DNA from: Pseudonocardia sp. HH130630-07
Lineage (GTDB): Bacteria; Actinomycetota; Actinomycetes; Mycobacteriales; Pseudonocardiaceae
Assembly: GCF_001698125.1 (NCBI RefSeq)
Contig: NZ_CP013854.1
Location: 2,294,001 to 2,358,000 of the forward strand
Reading direction: 5' to 3'
DNA length: 64,000 nucleotides
A program made the position numbers and the translations under genes. Each line of letters starts with the position of its first letter. Positions within the stretch are counted from its first letter, which is position 1. The notes under the pieces are model-generated. The model worked only from the letters and a program-made list of their open reading frames with translations, did not search any database and was not told the origin of the DNA. Shown piece after piece: positions 56,454 to 64,000 of this stretch.

Positions 56454-57704
56454 ATGAGCACCGACGCCCCGGCGACCGGCCCCCGCCGCACCGACCGCCC
56501 CCTGGACGAGGCGGGCGTGGCGACCGCGATCCGCCGTGCCGCCGAACGGGGCACCACGGTGCGGCCGACCGGCGCCGGGGGCCGGGCGCCGGGGCCACTC
56601 GTCCGTACCGACGAGGTGTTGCTGGACGCCTCGGCACTGACCGGCGTCGCCCGGATCGGTGGCGCGGCGGGTTCCGGCGACGAGGACACCGTCCGGGTCC
56701 GCGCCGGGGAGACGCTCGCGGACCTGTGCACCGCGCTCGCCGCGTCCGGCCGGGCGCTCGCGACCGTCCCGGACCCGCCGCGCGCGACGATCGCCGGGGC
56801 GATCGGCCTCGGCATGACCGGCGGCGTACCGCGCGGCACCTCGCTGTCGGACCAGGTCCGCGCGGTCCGGCTGGTCGACGGGCGCGGGACCGTGCGGGAG
56901 GTCACCGGCGGCCCGGAGCTCGACGCCGTCCGGTGCGGGCTCGGCGCGTTCGGCGTCGTCACCTCGGTGGAGCTGCGCACCGTGCCGCTGCAGCGGCTGC
57001 GGGTGGGCGAGGAGCAGACCCGGGTCGACGACGTCCTCGCCGACGACCTGTTCTCCGCCTACGCCTGGACCGAGTGCGACGTCGCCGTCCACACCGGGCA
57101 GGCGGTCCTGCGCTGGGCCGAGCCCGAGACCCCCGAGACCGCGGGCGCCGCGGCCGAGCCGCCGGAACGGGCCGGCTGGGGGCAGGCCGTGTCCCGGCTC
57201 GCGTCCTCCTGGTGGCAGTCGCGGTCGTCCTGGCCGCCGCCCCAGCGCTGGACGCCCGGGACGGTCGGCCCGCCGCACCAGGTCCTGCCCGACCCGCAGC
57301 CGTGGGACCCGGACCTCGCCGAGTGGGCGGTGCCGCGGGCCGCGCTCGGGTCGGTGCTGCGTGAGCTGGGTGCCGCGGCGGCCGCCCGCGGGCACGAGCT
57401 GCGGCCGGTGCGGGTGCGCACCGGCGCGGCGGAGACCGGGCTGCTGCACCCGGCGTCCGGGCGGGACACCGCGTACCTGCGGATCCGTGCCCGCGGGCCG
57501 GCGGAGGAGCCGCTGCGCCGTCTTGCCTGCGCGGTGCTGGAGGACGCGGACGGCCGCCCCTGCTGGACGACCCGGCACGAGTGGGGACCGGACGAGCTCG
57601 CCGTCGCCTACCCGGGCTGGGCCGCGTTCGCCGAGGTCCGGGACCGGTTCGACCCGGACCGCCGGTTCACCGACCCCTACCTGTCGGCGGTGCTCGGCCC
57701 CTGA
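56454..57704 (+). CDS. FAD-binding oxidoreductase, sugar-lactone oxidase type
   Basis: A 416-residue VAO-fold flavoprotein. The FAD domain covers TTVRPTGAGGRAPGPLVRTDEVLLDASALTGV through TIAGAIGLGMTGGVPRGTSLSDQVRAVRLVDGRG, GLGAFGVVTSVELRTVPL. The C-terminal AYPGWAAFAEVRDRFDPDRRFTDPYL is typical of the D-arabinono-1,4-lactone oxidase/alditol oxidase group. The usual flavin-linking His (GxGHS) is not obvious (GAGGRA), so FAD may be non-covalent. TACGCT lies 8 nt upstream (leaderless). It overlaps the convergent amidohydrolase 3' end by 28 bp. Confidence 0.82.
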   Translation: MSTDAPATGPRRTDRPLDEAGVATAIRRAAERGTTVRPTGAGGRAPGPLVRTDEVLLDASALTGVARIGGAAGSGDEDTVRVRAGETLADLCTALAASGRALATVPDPPRATIAGAIGLGMTGGVPRGTSLSDQVRAVRLVDGRGTVREVTGGPELDAVRCGLGAFGVVTSVELRTVPLQRLRVGEEQTRVDDVLADDLFSAYAWTECDVAVHTGQAVLRWAEPETPETAGAAAEPPERAGWGQAVSRLASSWWQSRSSWPPPQRWTPGTVGPPHQVLPDPQPWDPDLAEWAVPRAALGSVLRELGAAAAARGHELRPVRVRTGAAETGLLHPASGRDTAYLRIRARGPAEEPLRRLACAVLEDADGRPCWTTRHEWGPDELAVAYPGWAAFAEVRDRFDPDRRFTDPYLSAVLGP

Positions 57705-59029
57705 CCGAGCGCGGCGCGCAGCCGGGCCGAGATGCCGCGGACCGCGGTCAGGGACTCCCGGCGGTCGGTCATGGTCGGCTCGCCGCCGGAGACGACCTGC
57801 TCGCCGCCCACCCACACGTCACGCACCAGCCGGGAGCCGCCGGCCCACACGAGGTTGGACACGAGCTGGGCGTCGTCCTCGGGGGCCACGAACGCCGAGT
57901 CCTCGGTGTCGACGTGCACGACGTCGGCCCACCGGCCGGCCTCCAGCACGCCCAGGTCGTCCCGGCCGATCGCGTGTGCCGCGTCCGCGGTGCCCAGCAG
58001 CAGCGCGTCGGCCGCGGTGAGCGCGGCCGCGTCGTCGGCGCCGACCCGGGCCAGCAGGCCGGCCAGCCGGGCCTGCTGCCAGAGGTCCATGTCGTCGCAG
58101 GACGCCGGCCCGTCGGTCCCCAGCCCCACCGCGACCCCGGCCCGGCGCAGGTCCAGCAGCCGGGCGGTGCCGGCGGCGAGCTTGGCGTTCGAGCCGGGGC
58201 AGTGCGCGACGGCGACGCCGTGCCGGGCGTAGGTGGCGACGTCGTCGTCGGACAGGTGCACCGAGTGCGCGGCCAGGAACCGGCCGCCCAGCGCCCCGCC
58301 GGCGTCGAGCATGGCCGGGACCGACCCGTGCGCCGCGCGGACGTCGGCGTCCTCGCCGCGGGACTCCGCGACGTGGGTGTGCACCAGCGCGCCGCGCTCC
58401 CGGGCGGCGGCGGCCACCGACTCCAGCGCGCCCGCCGGCAGCGTGTACGCCGAGTGCGGGCCGTAGCCCAGCTCGATCCGGCCGTCGGCGCCGGGCTGCA
58501 GGCCGTGCGCGTCGATCCGGGCGGACACGTCGTCGCGCATCTGCTCCCAGCTGCCCAGCCGGTCCCAGCCCGGCGCGGCGATGATCCCCGGCGTCAGCAC
58601 CGCCCGCGAGCCCGCGGTACGGACGGCGTCGGCCAGCGCGTCGGTGAAGAAGTACATCTCGACGCTGGTGGTGCACCCGGTCCGCAGCAGGTCCAGGCAG
58701 CCGGCCAGCATCCCGGCGTGCACGTCGGACTCGGTGAGCAGGCCCTCGGCCGGCCACATGACGTCGGTCAGCCACGGCATCAGCGGCAGGTCGCCGCCCA
58801 TCCCGCGCAGTAGCGACATCGGGGTGTGGCAGTGCGTGTTGACCAGGCCGGGCATGAGCAGCCCCGGCAGCGGCCGGACGACGGCGTCGGTCGCCGGCGC
58901 GTCGACGGCCGGCCCGAACCAGGCGATGCGCCCGGTCTCGTCGACGTCGAGCACGGCGTCGCGGACGACCGGGAAGCCGGGTGCGCAGCTCAGCGCGACC
59001 GGCGCGGTCAGCCGTTGCAGTGTGCTCAC
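57677..59029 (-). CDS. Amidohydrolase / nucleoside-type deaminase (SAH deaminase-like)
   Basis: A 450-residue metal-dependent amidohydrolase of the TRZ/ATZ group. Motifs: NTHCHTPMSLLRG (HxH), LVHTHVAESRGED, LAAHSVHLSDDD and LGTDGPASCDDMDLWQQARLAGL with the metal Asp. These match S-adenosylhomocysteine/5'-methylthioadenosine deaminases and related hydroxydechloroatrazine-type enzymes; substrate is not settled. The GTG overlaps the NYN gene stop (GTGA), implying coupling. Confidence 0.85.
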   Translation of the reverse strand: MSTLQRLTAPVALSCAPGFPVVRDAVLDVDETGRIAWFGPAVDAPATDAVVRPLPGLLMPGLVNTHCHTPMSLLRGMGGDLPLMPWLTDVMWPAEGLLTESDVHAGMLAGCLDLLRTGCTTSVEMYFFTDALADAVRTAGSRAVLTPGIIAAPGWDRLGSWEQMRDDVSARIDAHGLQPGADGRIELGYGPHSAYTLPAGALESVAAAARERGALVHTHVAESRGEDADVRAAHGSVPAMLDAGGALGGRFLAAHSVHLSDDDVATYARHGVAVAHCPGSNAKLAAGTARLLDLRRAGVAVGLGTDGPASCDDMDLWQQARLAGLLARVGADDAAALTAADALLLGTADAAHAIGRDDLGVLEAGRWADVVHVDTEDSAFVAPEDDAQLVSNLVWAGGSRLVRDVWVGGEQVVSGGEPTMTDRRESLTAVRGISARLRAALGQGPSTADR

Positions 59030-59670
59030 CGGCGCTCGAGCAGCGAACGCAGCGAGCGGAACGGCGGCAGCCAGGCGCCCTCGTCGGGCAGCGTGTCGAG
59101 CGAGACGCGCGGCAGCGGCTCGCGGAACACGCCGTCCATGTCCTCGAGATCGAGGAACGAGATGACCTCGGAGGCCTGCGCGAACCCGGCGTACTCGCGG
59201 AACCCGATGACCGTGACGTCGGTGCCGCCCTCGACGAGCTTCTCCAGCGGCTCCTTGAACGCCCGGCCGTCGCCGGAGGCGACCACCACGTGCCGCAGCC
59301 TGCCCTCGCCGGAGCGGAGGTCGATGTGGGCGAGCATGTCGTCGTCGACGTCGGAGTCGTCGCTGGTCTTGGGCTTGGCGAAGACGGCGAAACCGACGTT
59401 GCGCAGCGCCTCGACCCACGGCCGGACGATCTCGATGCTGCCCGGTGCGACGTTGGTGAACACGCACGCCTCGGCCTCGGCCTCGGTACCGGCGAGGTCG
59501 AGCAGCCAGCGGCCGACGGCGTCGAACCGCGGCCGGTACGCCGACGTCGGTCGCGCGCCCAGCAGCGACCCGAGGCTCATGTCCATGTTCGGGGCGTCCC
59601 AGACGAGCAGGACCCGCTCCGCCGGGCCCGTGGGGACGCCTCGTCCCTGGTGCCCCGTGCCGCTGTTCAT
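59026..59670 (-). CDS. NYN domain protein (PIN-like nuclease fold)
   Basis: A 214-residue protein with RVLLVWDAPNMDMSLGSLLG (first acidic residues of the NYN site), KPKTSDDSDVDDDMLAHIDL and VVVASGDGRAFKEPLEKLVEGGTDVTVIGF, keeping the four acidic positions expected of NYN ribonucleases. RNA processing or decay is inferred from the fold. TACGCT ends 7 nt before the ATG (59678-59683). It is coupled to the amidohydrolase by a 4-bp overlap. Confidence 0.8.
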   Translation of the reverse strand: MNSGTGHQGRGVPTGPAERVLLVWDAPNMDMSLGSLLGARPTSAYRPRFDAVGRWLLDLAGTEAEAEACVFTNVAPGSIEIVRPWVEALRNVGFAVFAKPKTSDDSDVDDDMLAHIDLRSGEGRLRHVVVASGDGRAFKEPLEKLVEGGTDVTVIGFREYAGFAQASEVISFLDLEDMDGVFREPLPRVSLDTLPDEGAWLPPFRSLRSLLERR

Positions 59671-59759
59671 GCCGGCGAGCGTAACCGTCGCCGAACGGTC
59701 CGTTCGCGCCGCCGGTGCTGGGCTTTCGCCCCACGAGTACGTCCGGGGAGACTGCGCCG

Positions 59760-60209
59760 GTGAACAACTCGGCGGACACCGACCCGCAGCGGGTCGCGGA
59801 ACGGACGGCGGCGGCGATGCGGGCCACCGATCGGGCAGCCCGGGCGGCGGGGGTGACGGTCACCGACGTCGGACCCGGCCGGGCGGTGGCGACGATGACG
59901 GTGGGCCCGGACCACGCCAACGGGCACGGTGTGTGTCACGGCGGGTACCTGTTCCTGCTGGCCGACGCGGCCATGGCCTATGCCTGCAACGCGCACGGCG
60001 TCTCCACGCTGGCGACCGGCGCGGACATCGCGTTCCTGCGCCCGGCCCGCGCCGGTGAGGTGCTGAGCGCGGAGGCGGTCGAGCGGTCGCTGGCCGGGCG
60101 CTCCGGGCTCTACGACGTCACGGTCAGGACCGGCGACGGGACCGCCGTCGCCGAGTTCCGCGGCCGCACCCGCCAGGTCCCGGGGCTGGCGCCGCCGCCA
60201 CCGGCGTGA
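59760..60209 (+). CDS. paaI: PaaI-type hotdog thioesterase
   Basis: A 149-residue hotdog-fold acyl-CoA thioesterase. NGHGVCHGGYLFLLADAAMAYACNAHG holds the conserved HGG and Asp, followed by GADIAFLRPARAGEVLSAEA. It matches hydroxyphenylacetyl-CoA thioesterases (PaaI), though no other phenylacetate genes are present. The GTG start is preceded by GGGGAG. Its stop lies 4 bp from the convergent NOS stop. Confidence 0.85.
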   Translation: MNNSADTDPQRVAERTAAAMRATDRAARAAGVTVTDVGPGRAVATMTVGPDHANGHGVCHGGYLFLLADAAMAYACNAHGVSTLATGADIAFLRPARAGEVLSAEAVERSLAGRSGLYDVTVRTGDGTAVAEFRGRTRQVPGLAPPPPA

Positions 60210-60213
60210 GCGT

Positions 60214-62193
60214 TCAGAAGCCGTGCGGCTCCAGGAACGCCGGGCGCAGCTCCGGGTCCGGCTCGTCGTAGTAGCGGTGAAAGACCGGGGTCTGTGAGCC
60301 GGACATCGGCGGGACGATCCAGCTCCAGTCCGTCGGGCAGCTGCGCCCCGCGGCCTCCTCCTTCTCCAGGTGCCGCAGGAACCGCTCGGACTCGGTGTGG
60401 TGATCGGCCATGGTGACGCCGTCCGCGTCGAAGGAGAACGTCACGGCGCGGACCAGCTCGACCATCGCCCGGTCCTTCCACATGGTGCGGATCGAGCGGG
60501 TGTCGAGGCCGAGCCGGGTGGCGATCTCCGGCAGCAGGTCGTAGCGGTCTGGGTCGGCGAGGTTGCGCGCGCCGATCTCGGTGTCGAGGTACCAGCCGTT
60601 GAACGGTGCGGCCGGGTAGGTGATCCCGCCGATCTCCAGCGGCATGTTGCTGATCGCCGGGACGGCGTGCCAGCGCAGCCCGAGGCGGGCGAACCACGGG
60701 TGCTCGGGGTGGCGCAGCGGTACCTCGTAGACGGCGTCCGGCGGGACGTCGAACAGCCGGGGCCGCCCGTCCGGGCCGGTGATCAGCAGCGGCAGGACGT
60801 CGAACCGTCCGGCCGGCTGCGGGCGCGGCCAGCCCATCGACGCGACGTGGTCGGTGAAGGCGACCTGCGACGGGTCGCCGGTGACCGACCCGTCCGGGTT
60901 GCGGTGGCCCGCGTACCGGATCAGCTGGTCGTTGCGGATCCGGGGACCCGGCCGGGCGGGGGTGTCCGGGGCGAAGACCGTCATCGTCGAACGGATCCGG
61001 CCGCCCCGGGTGGCCGAGCGCAGGTGCGCGACGCTCTCCTGGGCCACGTCCGCCGCGTCGTGCAGGTTGCGCAGGTCCCGGACCTGCAGCGACTGCCAGT
61101 ACAGGCGCCCGATGCAGCGCGCCGAGTTCCGCCAGGCGATCCGGGCGCCGAAGGTGAGCTCCGCCGTCGTCTGGCGGTAGGTGCCGGTGCGGTCGATCTC
61201 GGAACGGACCGCGCGGAGCCGGTCGGCCAGCGGCTCGCCGGGCTCGGTCTCGGCGTGGAACTGGCGGAGGAACTCCTCGGCCGCGGCGGGGTCCACCGGC
61301 GCCGGGTTCCGCTCGTCGGCGACGCCGGGCGGGTGCGGGTGCCCCCCGGAGCGGCCGTGCCCGGTCACCGGGCAGCCCCGGGGTGCGGCGGGGGGCTCCG
61401 TCGTGCCCGCGGGGCCCGGGCGGGGGCCCCGGTCGACCTCACGCAACGGCACCGCGAGGGTGACCTTCTCCGGCGCGGGCGTCGCGACGGTCACCTGGTC
61501 CCGGGACACCACTGCGGTCGCCTCGGCGCCCCGGTGGGGTCCGTCGGGCGCGTCGCCGCGGCGGCGGGCACCGTCCCCGGCCACGGCGGAGCCGTCCGGC
61601 CCGCCGCGGTTCACGGCGGTGGTGGCCTCGGCGCCGCCGCGGCCTGCGGCGTCGATGCTGCCGCGCTCGACGGCGGTGGTCGCGCCGGCCCCGCCGCGGG
61701 GCACCGCGGTGGTCGCGCCGGCCGCGTTGCGGGGTACCGCGGTGGTCGCCTCGGCCGCGTTGCGCGGTACGGCGGTGGTCGCCTCAGCGCCGCCGGGCCC
61801 GGGCCCGGGCCCGGCGCTGGGTCCGCGGGCCGGCCCGCCATGGGGTACGGCGGTGGTCGCCTCCGCGCCCGCCGGTGCGCCGTGCCGGGGGCCGTCGGGC
61901 CGCCCCGGCCGGGGACCCGCCGGGTTCGCCGCGCCACCGGTCGTCGTGGCCGGGGTCGTCGTGGCCGGGGTCGCCGTGGTCGTCTCGACCGCTCCGACCA
62001 GCGGGACGACCGCGACCGCGCGGGTCCGTTCCTCCTGGGCCCCGGAACCGTCGACGGGAACCTGCTGGGTCGCGGGCTCCCCCTCCTTGGGCCGGGGGGT
62101 GGGACTGGGCCGGAACCCGGACGGCCGGCGTACGGGTCGGGTCGGCTGGGCCGGGGCGGGCTGCTGGCTCGTGGCGTGCTCCACCGTCGTCAC
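60214..62193 (-). CDS. nos: Nitric oxide synthase oxygenase with ~295-residue repetitive N-terminal extension
   Basis: The C-terminal ~360 residues form a bacterial NOS oxygenase: TFGARIAWRNSARCIGRLYWQSLQVRDLRN with the haem Cys at 360, FDVLPLLI, GLRWHAVPAISNMPLEIGGITYPAAPFNGWYLDTEIGARNLADPDRYDLL, and WSWIVPPMSGSQTPVFHRYY. There is no reductase domain, as usual in bacteria. The first ~295 residues are low-complexity, with ATTAV motifs six times at about residues 108-196 (mostly EATTAVPR) and a degenerate EATAVVSR near 222. GTG 62193 with AAGGA upstream is preferred to ATG 62229. It follows trmB by 16 bp. Confidence 0.92.
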   Translation of the reverse strand: MTTVEHATSQQPAPAQPTRPVRRPSGFRPSPTPRPKEGEPATQQVPVDGSGAQEERTRAVAVVPLVGAVETTTATPATTTPATTTGGAANPAGPRPGRPDGPRHGAPAGAEATTAVPHGGPARGPSAGPGPGPGGAEATTAVPRNAAEATTAVPRNAAGATTAVPRGGAGATTAVERGSIDAAGRGGAEATTAVNRGGPDGSAVAGDGARRRGDAPDGPHRGAEATAVVSRDQVTVATPAPEKVTLAVPLREVDRGPRPGPAGTTEPPAAPRGCPVTGHGRSGGHPHPPGVADERNPAPVDPAAAEEFLRQFHAETEPGEPLADRLRAVRSEIDRTGTYRQTTAELTFGARIAWRNSARCIGRLYWQSLQVRDLRNLHDAADVAQESVAHLRSATRGGRIRSTMTVFAPDTPARPGPRIRNDQLIRYAGHRNPDGSVTGDPSQVAFTDHVASMGWPRPQPAGRFDVLPLLITGPDGRPRLFDVPPDAVYEVPLRHPEHPWFARLGLRWHAVPAISNMPLEIGGITYPAAPFNGWYLDTEIGARNLADPDRYDLLPEIATRLGLDTRSIRTMWKDRAMVELVRAVTFSFDADGVTMADHHTESERFLRHLEKEEAAGRSCPTDWSWIVPPMSGSQTPVFHRYYDEPDPELRPAFLEPHGF

Positions 62194-62209
62194 GGGCGTC
62201 CTTCGGGGG

Positions 62210-63004
62210 TCACTCGACCGGGGGGTCATCTCGGGGGATGTCTCGACCGTAGTCGGTTACTGTCCGTAACTCATCTGAAGCATTCGTGTGATCAGCCACA
62301 CAGATCAGATCGCGGACCGGGCGGCCCTCCTCGTGGGCCCGGTCCTCGAACTTCGTCACCGGACGCATGGCCGGCCGCTCCTGCCAGCCGTCCGGGCCGG
62401 GCGGGAACCCCGGGTCCGGGCGCAGTGCCGGCTCGGCCGAGACGACCCGGCGCATCTGCTCCGCGTAGTGCGGCCAGTCCGTCGCCAGGTGCAGGACACC
62501 ACCCGGGACGAGCCGGGAGGCGGCCAGCCGGACGAACTCCGGCTGGATCAGCCGGCGCTTGTGGTGCCGCCGCTTCGGCCACGGGTCCGGAAAGAAGATC
62601 CGCAGCCCGTCCAGCGTCCGCGGGGCGATCGCGTGGGTCAGCAGCTCGACCGCGTCGCCGCGGAGCAGCCGCTGGTTCGTCAGGCCGGCCTGCTCGATCC
62701 GCATCAGCAGCTGGGCCAGGCCCGGCTCGTAGACCTCGACCGCGAGATGGTCGGTCTCCGGCTCGGCCGCGGCGAGCAGCGCGGAGGTCTCCCCCATGCC
62801 GGAACCGATCTCGAGGACCACCGGGGCGTCCCGGTCGAACGCGGCACGGGGATCCCACCCGCCGGACCGGGCGCTCCCGACGATCTCGTCGACCTCGGCC
62901 CCCCAGACCGGCCACAGCCGGCGCCAGGCCGACTCCTGGCCGTCGGAGAGCCGGACGCGCTGGTGGACGTAGGAGCGGATCCGCCGGTCGGCGACGTCAG
63001 GCAC
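62210..63004 (-). CDS. trmB: tRNA (guanine46-N7)-methyltransferase
   Basis: A 264-residue enzyme that methylates G46 of tRNA. SAM binding is in PVVLEIGSGMGETSALLAAAEPETDHLAVEVYEPGL, and the family signature is GLRIFFPDPWPKRRHHKRRLIQPEFV, then ATDWPHYAEQM. The GTG at 63004 (VPDVADRRIRSYVHQRVRL) overlaps the glycosyltransferase stop by 8 bp. It lies upstream of nos on the same strand. Confidence 0.95.
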   Translation of the reverse strand: MPDVADRRIRSYVHQRVRLSDGQESAWRRLWPVWGAEVDEIVGSARSGGWDPRAAFDRDAPVVLEIGSGMGETSALLAAAEPETDHLAVEVYEPGLAQLLMRIEQAGLTNQRLLRGDAVELLTHAIAPRTLDGLRIFFPDPWPKRRHHKRRLIQPEFVRLAASRLVPGGVLHLATDWPHYAEQMRRVVSAEPALRPDPGFPPGPDGWQERPAMRPVTKFEDRAHEEGRPVRDLICVADHTNASDELRTVTDYGRDIPRDDPPVE

Positions 63005-64000
63005 CGGGGCGGTTCGGGTCGGCGGCGGGCAGGCGCACGTGGGCGGTGGCACCGGGCAGCCGTCCGCGGACGTAGCCGGCCGCGGTGACCCCGAAGCAGG
63101 CGACGATCGCGGCGGCCGACGCGGGGTTGCGCTCCCGGGCCTCCCGCAGGACGCCCTTCGGCAGCACCTTCATCGTGTAGCTGCTCTCCGCGGACAGCGA
63201 GTCCCCGGTCCCGACGACGCGGGACACGGCGGCCTTCGAGATCCCCTCGGCCCAGCCGCGGCGCAGCAGGTACTTCCAGGAGACGCGGTCGTCGGAGACC
63301 CGGTGGTCGATGGCGGCCTTCGGCTCGAACAGGATCCGCGGCGACCGACCGTCGGCGACGTAGGCCTGCCGGGCGCGGATGCAGAGCTCGGTCTCCTCGC
63401 AGCCCAGCGGGTTCTTGCCGATCCGGCCCATGTCCTCGGCGAACCCGCCGACGCGCTTGAACACCTCGGCGCGCAGCGACATGTTGCAGCCCATGAGGTT
63501 GCGCATCTCGGCGCGCTCGGTGGGCTGGCCGGTGTAGGTGCACCCGACGACCCAGTCCAGCTCGCCGGTCGCGTCCCGGTCACCGGGCACGGCGCCGGGC
63601 AGCGTGCGCGGCCGTCCGTCCGGCCACCTCGGGTGGGCGATGCCGCCGACCCCGATGACGTCCGGGTCGGCGTAGGGCGCGAGGAGCGCACCCAGCCAGC
63701 CCGGCCGGGCCGCGGCGTCGTCGTCGAGGAAGACGACGACCTCGCCGGAGGCGAGCTCGACGGCGGTGTTGCGGGCCCCGGACAGGCCCTGGGCGCGCTC
63801 GTTGGCGACCACGACCACGCCGCGCGGGCCGAACTCCTCCTCGGCGCGCTCACGCAGGCGCTCGTTGTGGTCGACGACGACGATCGTCTCGACCGGCCGG
63901 ACCTCCTGGGCCTCGACCGACTCGACGGCCGCCTTGATGTCGAACCAGCGCTTCTCGGTGTAGATGCACACGACGACGCTGGCCGTCGGCAGGACGCTCA
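62997..64000 (-). CDS. Family 2 glycosyltransferase (start codon one base outside the window)
   Basis: A GT-A glycosyltransferase of about 334 residues: ASVVVCIYTEKRWFDIKAAVESVEAQ, LSGARNTAVELASGEVVVFLDDDAAARPGWL with the DDD metal motif, and GCEETELCIRARQ. The last two bases of the window, read on this strand, are TG followed by AGC, so the start codon (ATG or GTG) is most likely at 63999-64001 and the protein begins (M)SVLPTASVVV. The end-on arrangement with trmB suggests co-transcription. Acceptor unknown. Confidence 0.85.
   Translation of the reverse strand, partial: SVLPTASVVVCIYTEKRWFDIKAAVESVEAQEVRPVETIVVVDHNERLRERAEEEFGPRGVVVVANERAQGLSGARNTAVELASGEVVVFLDDDAAARPGWLGALLAPYADPDVIGVGGIAHPRWPDGRPRTLPGAVPGDRDATGELDWVVGCTYTGQPTERAEMRNLMGCNMSLRAEVFKRVGGFAEDMGRIGKNPLGCEETELCIRARQAYVADGRSPRILFEPKAAIDHRVSDDRVSWKYLLRRGWAEGISKAAVSRVVGTGDSLSAESSYTMKVLPKGVLREARERNPASAAAIVACFGVTAAGYVRGRLPGATAHVRLPAADPNRPGA

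Noticed and set aside
62194..62229. ATG at 62229 as the NOS start
   Set aside because: It overlaps trmB and has no ribosome binding site, whereas GTG 62193 has AAGGA just upstream.
1..64000. CRISPR arrays, insertion sequences, prophage, tRNA or rRNA genes
   Set aside because: None seen on reading both strands by eye; short tRNA genes could still be missed without a covariance search.

Overview
The window is about 73% G+C, uses many GTG starts, and carries the replication-origin region of an actinobacterium. Its gene order follows the Mycobacterium tuberculosis origin (recF-gnd-dnaN-dnaA / rpmH-rnpA-yidD-yidC-jag-rsmG-parA-parB, then cwlM-trxA-trxB-anti-sigma-sigM-pseudokinase-DUF6049-NUDIX-pcnA, and later ino1-padR-DUF5318-ponA-GT87-rpsF-ssb-rpsR-rplI-dnaB). 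The linkage and sequence style fit Pseudonocardiaceae, most likely Pseudonocardia. That genus call is my inference; no rRNA gene is present to test it.

Layout. 1-4705: recF, gnd and dnaN on the minus strand, then a ~1.1 kb oriC with DnaA boxes and an A-rich unwinding candidate. 4706-12340: dnaA (minus), then the divergent rpmH to parB run (plus), whose genes mostly overlap by 4 bp. 12341-13820: a largely gene-free stretch holding parS sites, palindromes and an 18-bp tandem repeat. 13821-18448: ddl, a PLP aminotransferase, a GNAT gene and cwlM. 18668-27893: redox pair trxA/trxB, the sigM/anti-sigma pair, a MviN-type pseudokinase, DUF6049, a NUDIX hydrolase and pcnA. The murJ flippase gene expected beside the pseudokinase is absent. 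28142-37662: yqgE, an SdpI-like gene, leuS, a HEPN/nucleotidyltransferase pair, transporter, regulator and SDR genes, and an NlpC/P60 hydrolase. 38022-46052: ino1-padR, DUF5318, a class A PBP, a GT87 membrane protein, a NUDIX hydrolase and endonuclease IV. 46454-50134: rpsF-ssb-rpsR-rplI and dnaB. 50177-64000: accessory genes including a sugar epimerase-like/C-methyltransferase pair, an AI-2E permease broken by a frameshift, an FAD oxidase, an amidohydrolase with a NYN protein, a thioesterase, a nitric oxide synthase with a very long repetitive N-terminus, trmB and a family 2 glycosyltransferase cut by the window edge.

The core genes act together in initiation (DnaA, DnaN, DnaB, SSB, RecF), origin segregation (ParA, ParB, five parS-like sites), membrane insertion and RNA maturation (YidC, YidD, RnpA, Jag) and cell-wall growth (Ddl, CwlM, PonA, NlpC/P60, pseudokinase).

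The most unusual signals are: a 49-bp palindrome present five times, twice as identically spaced doublets; the NOS extension with repeated ATTAV motifs; a HEPN/UPF0158-nucleotidyltransferase module; closely spaced DnaA-box groups at four replication loci; a Shine-Dalgarno-sequestering rpsF leader; and many genes with a TANNNT hexamer 6-8 nt before the start codon, implying leaderless mRNAs. I saw no tRNA, rRNA, CRISPR array, insertion sequence or prophage.
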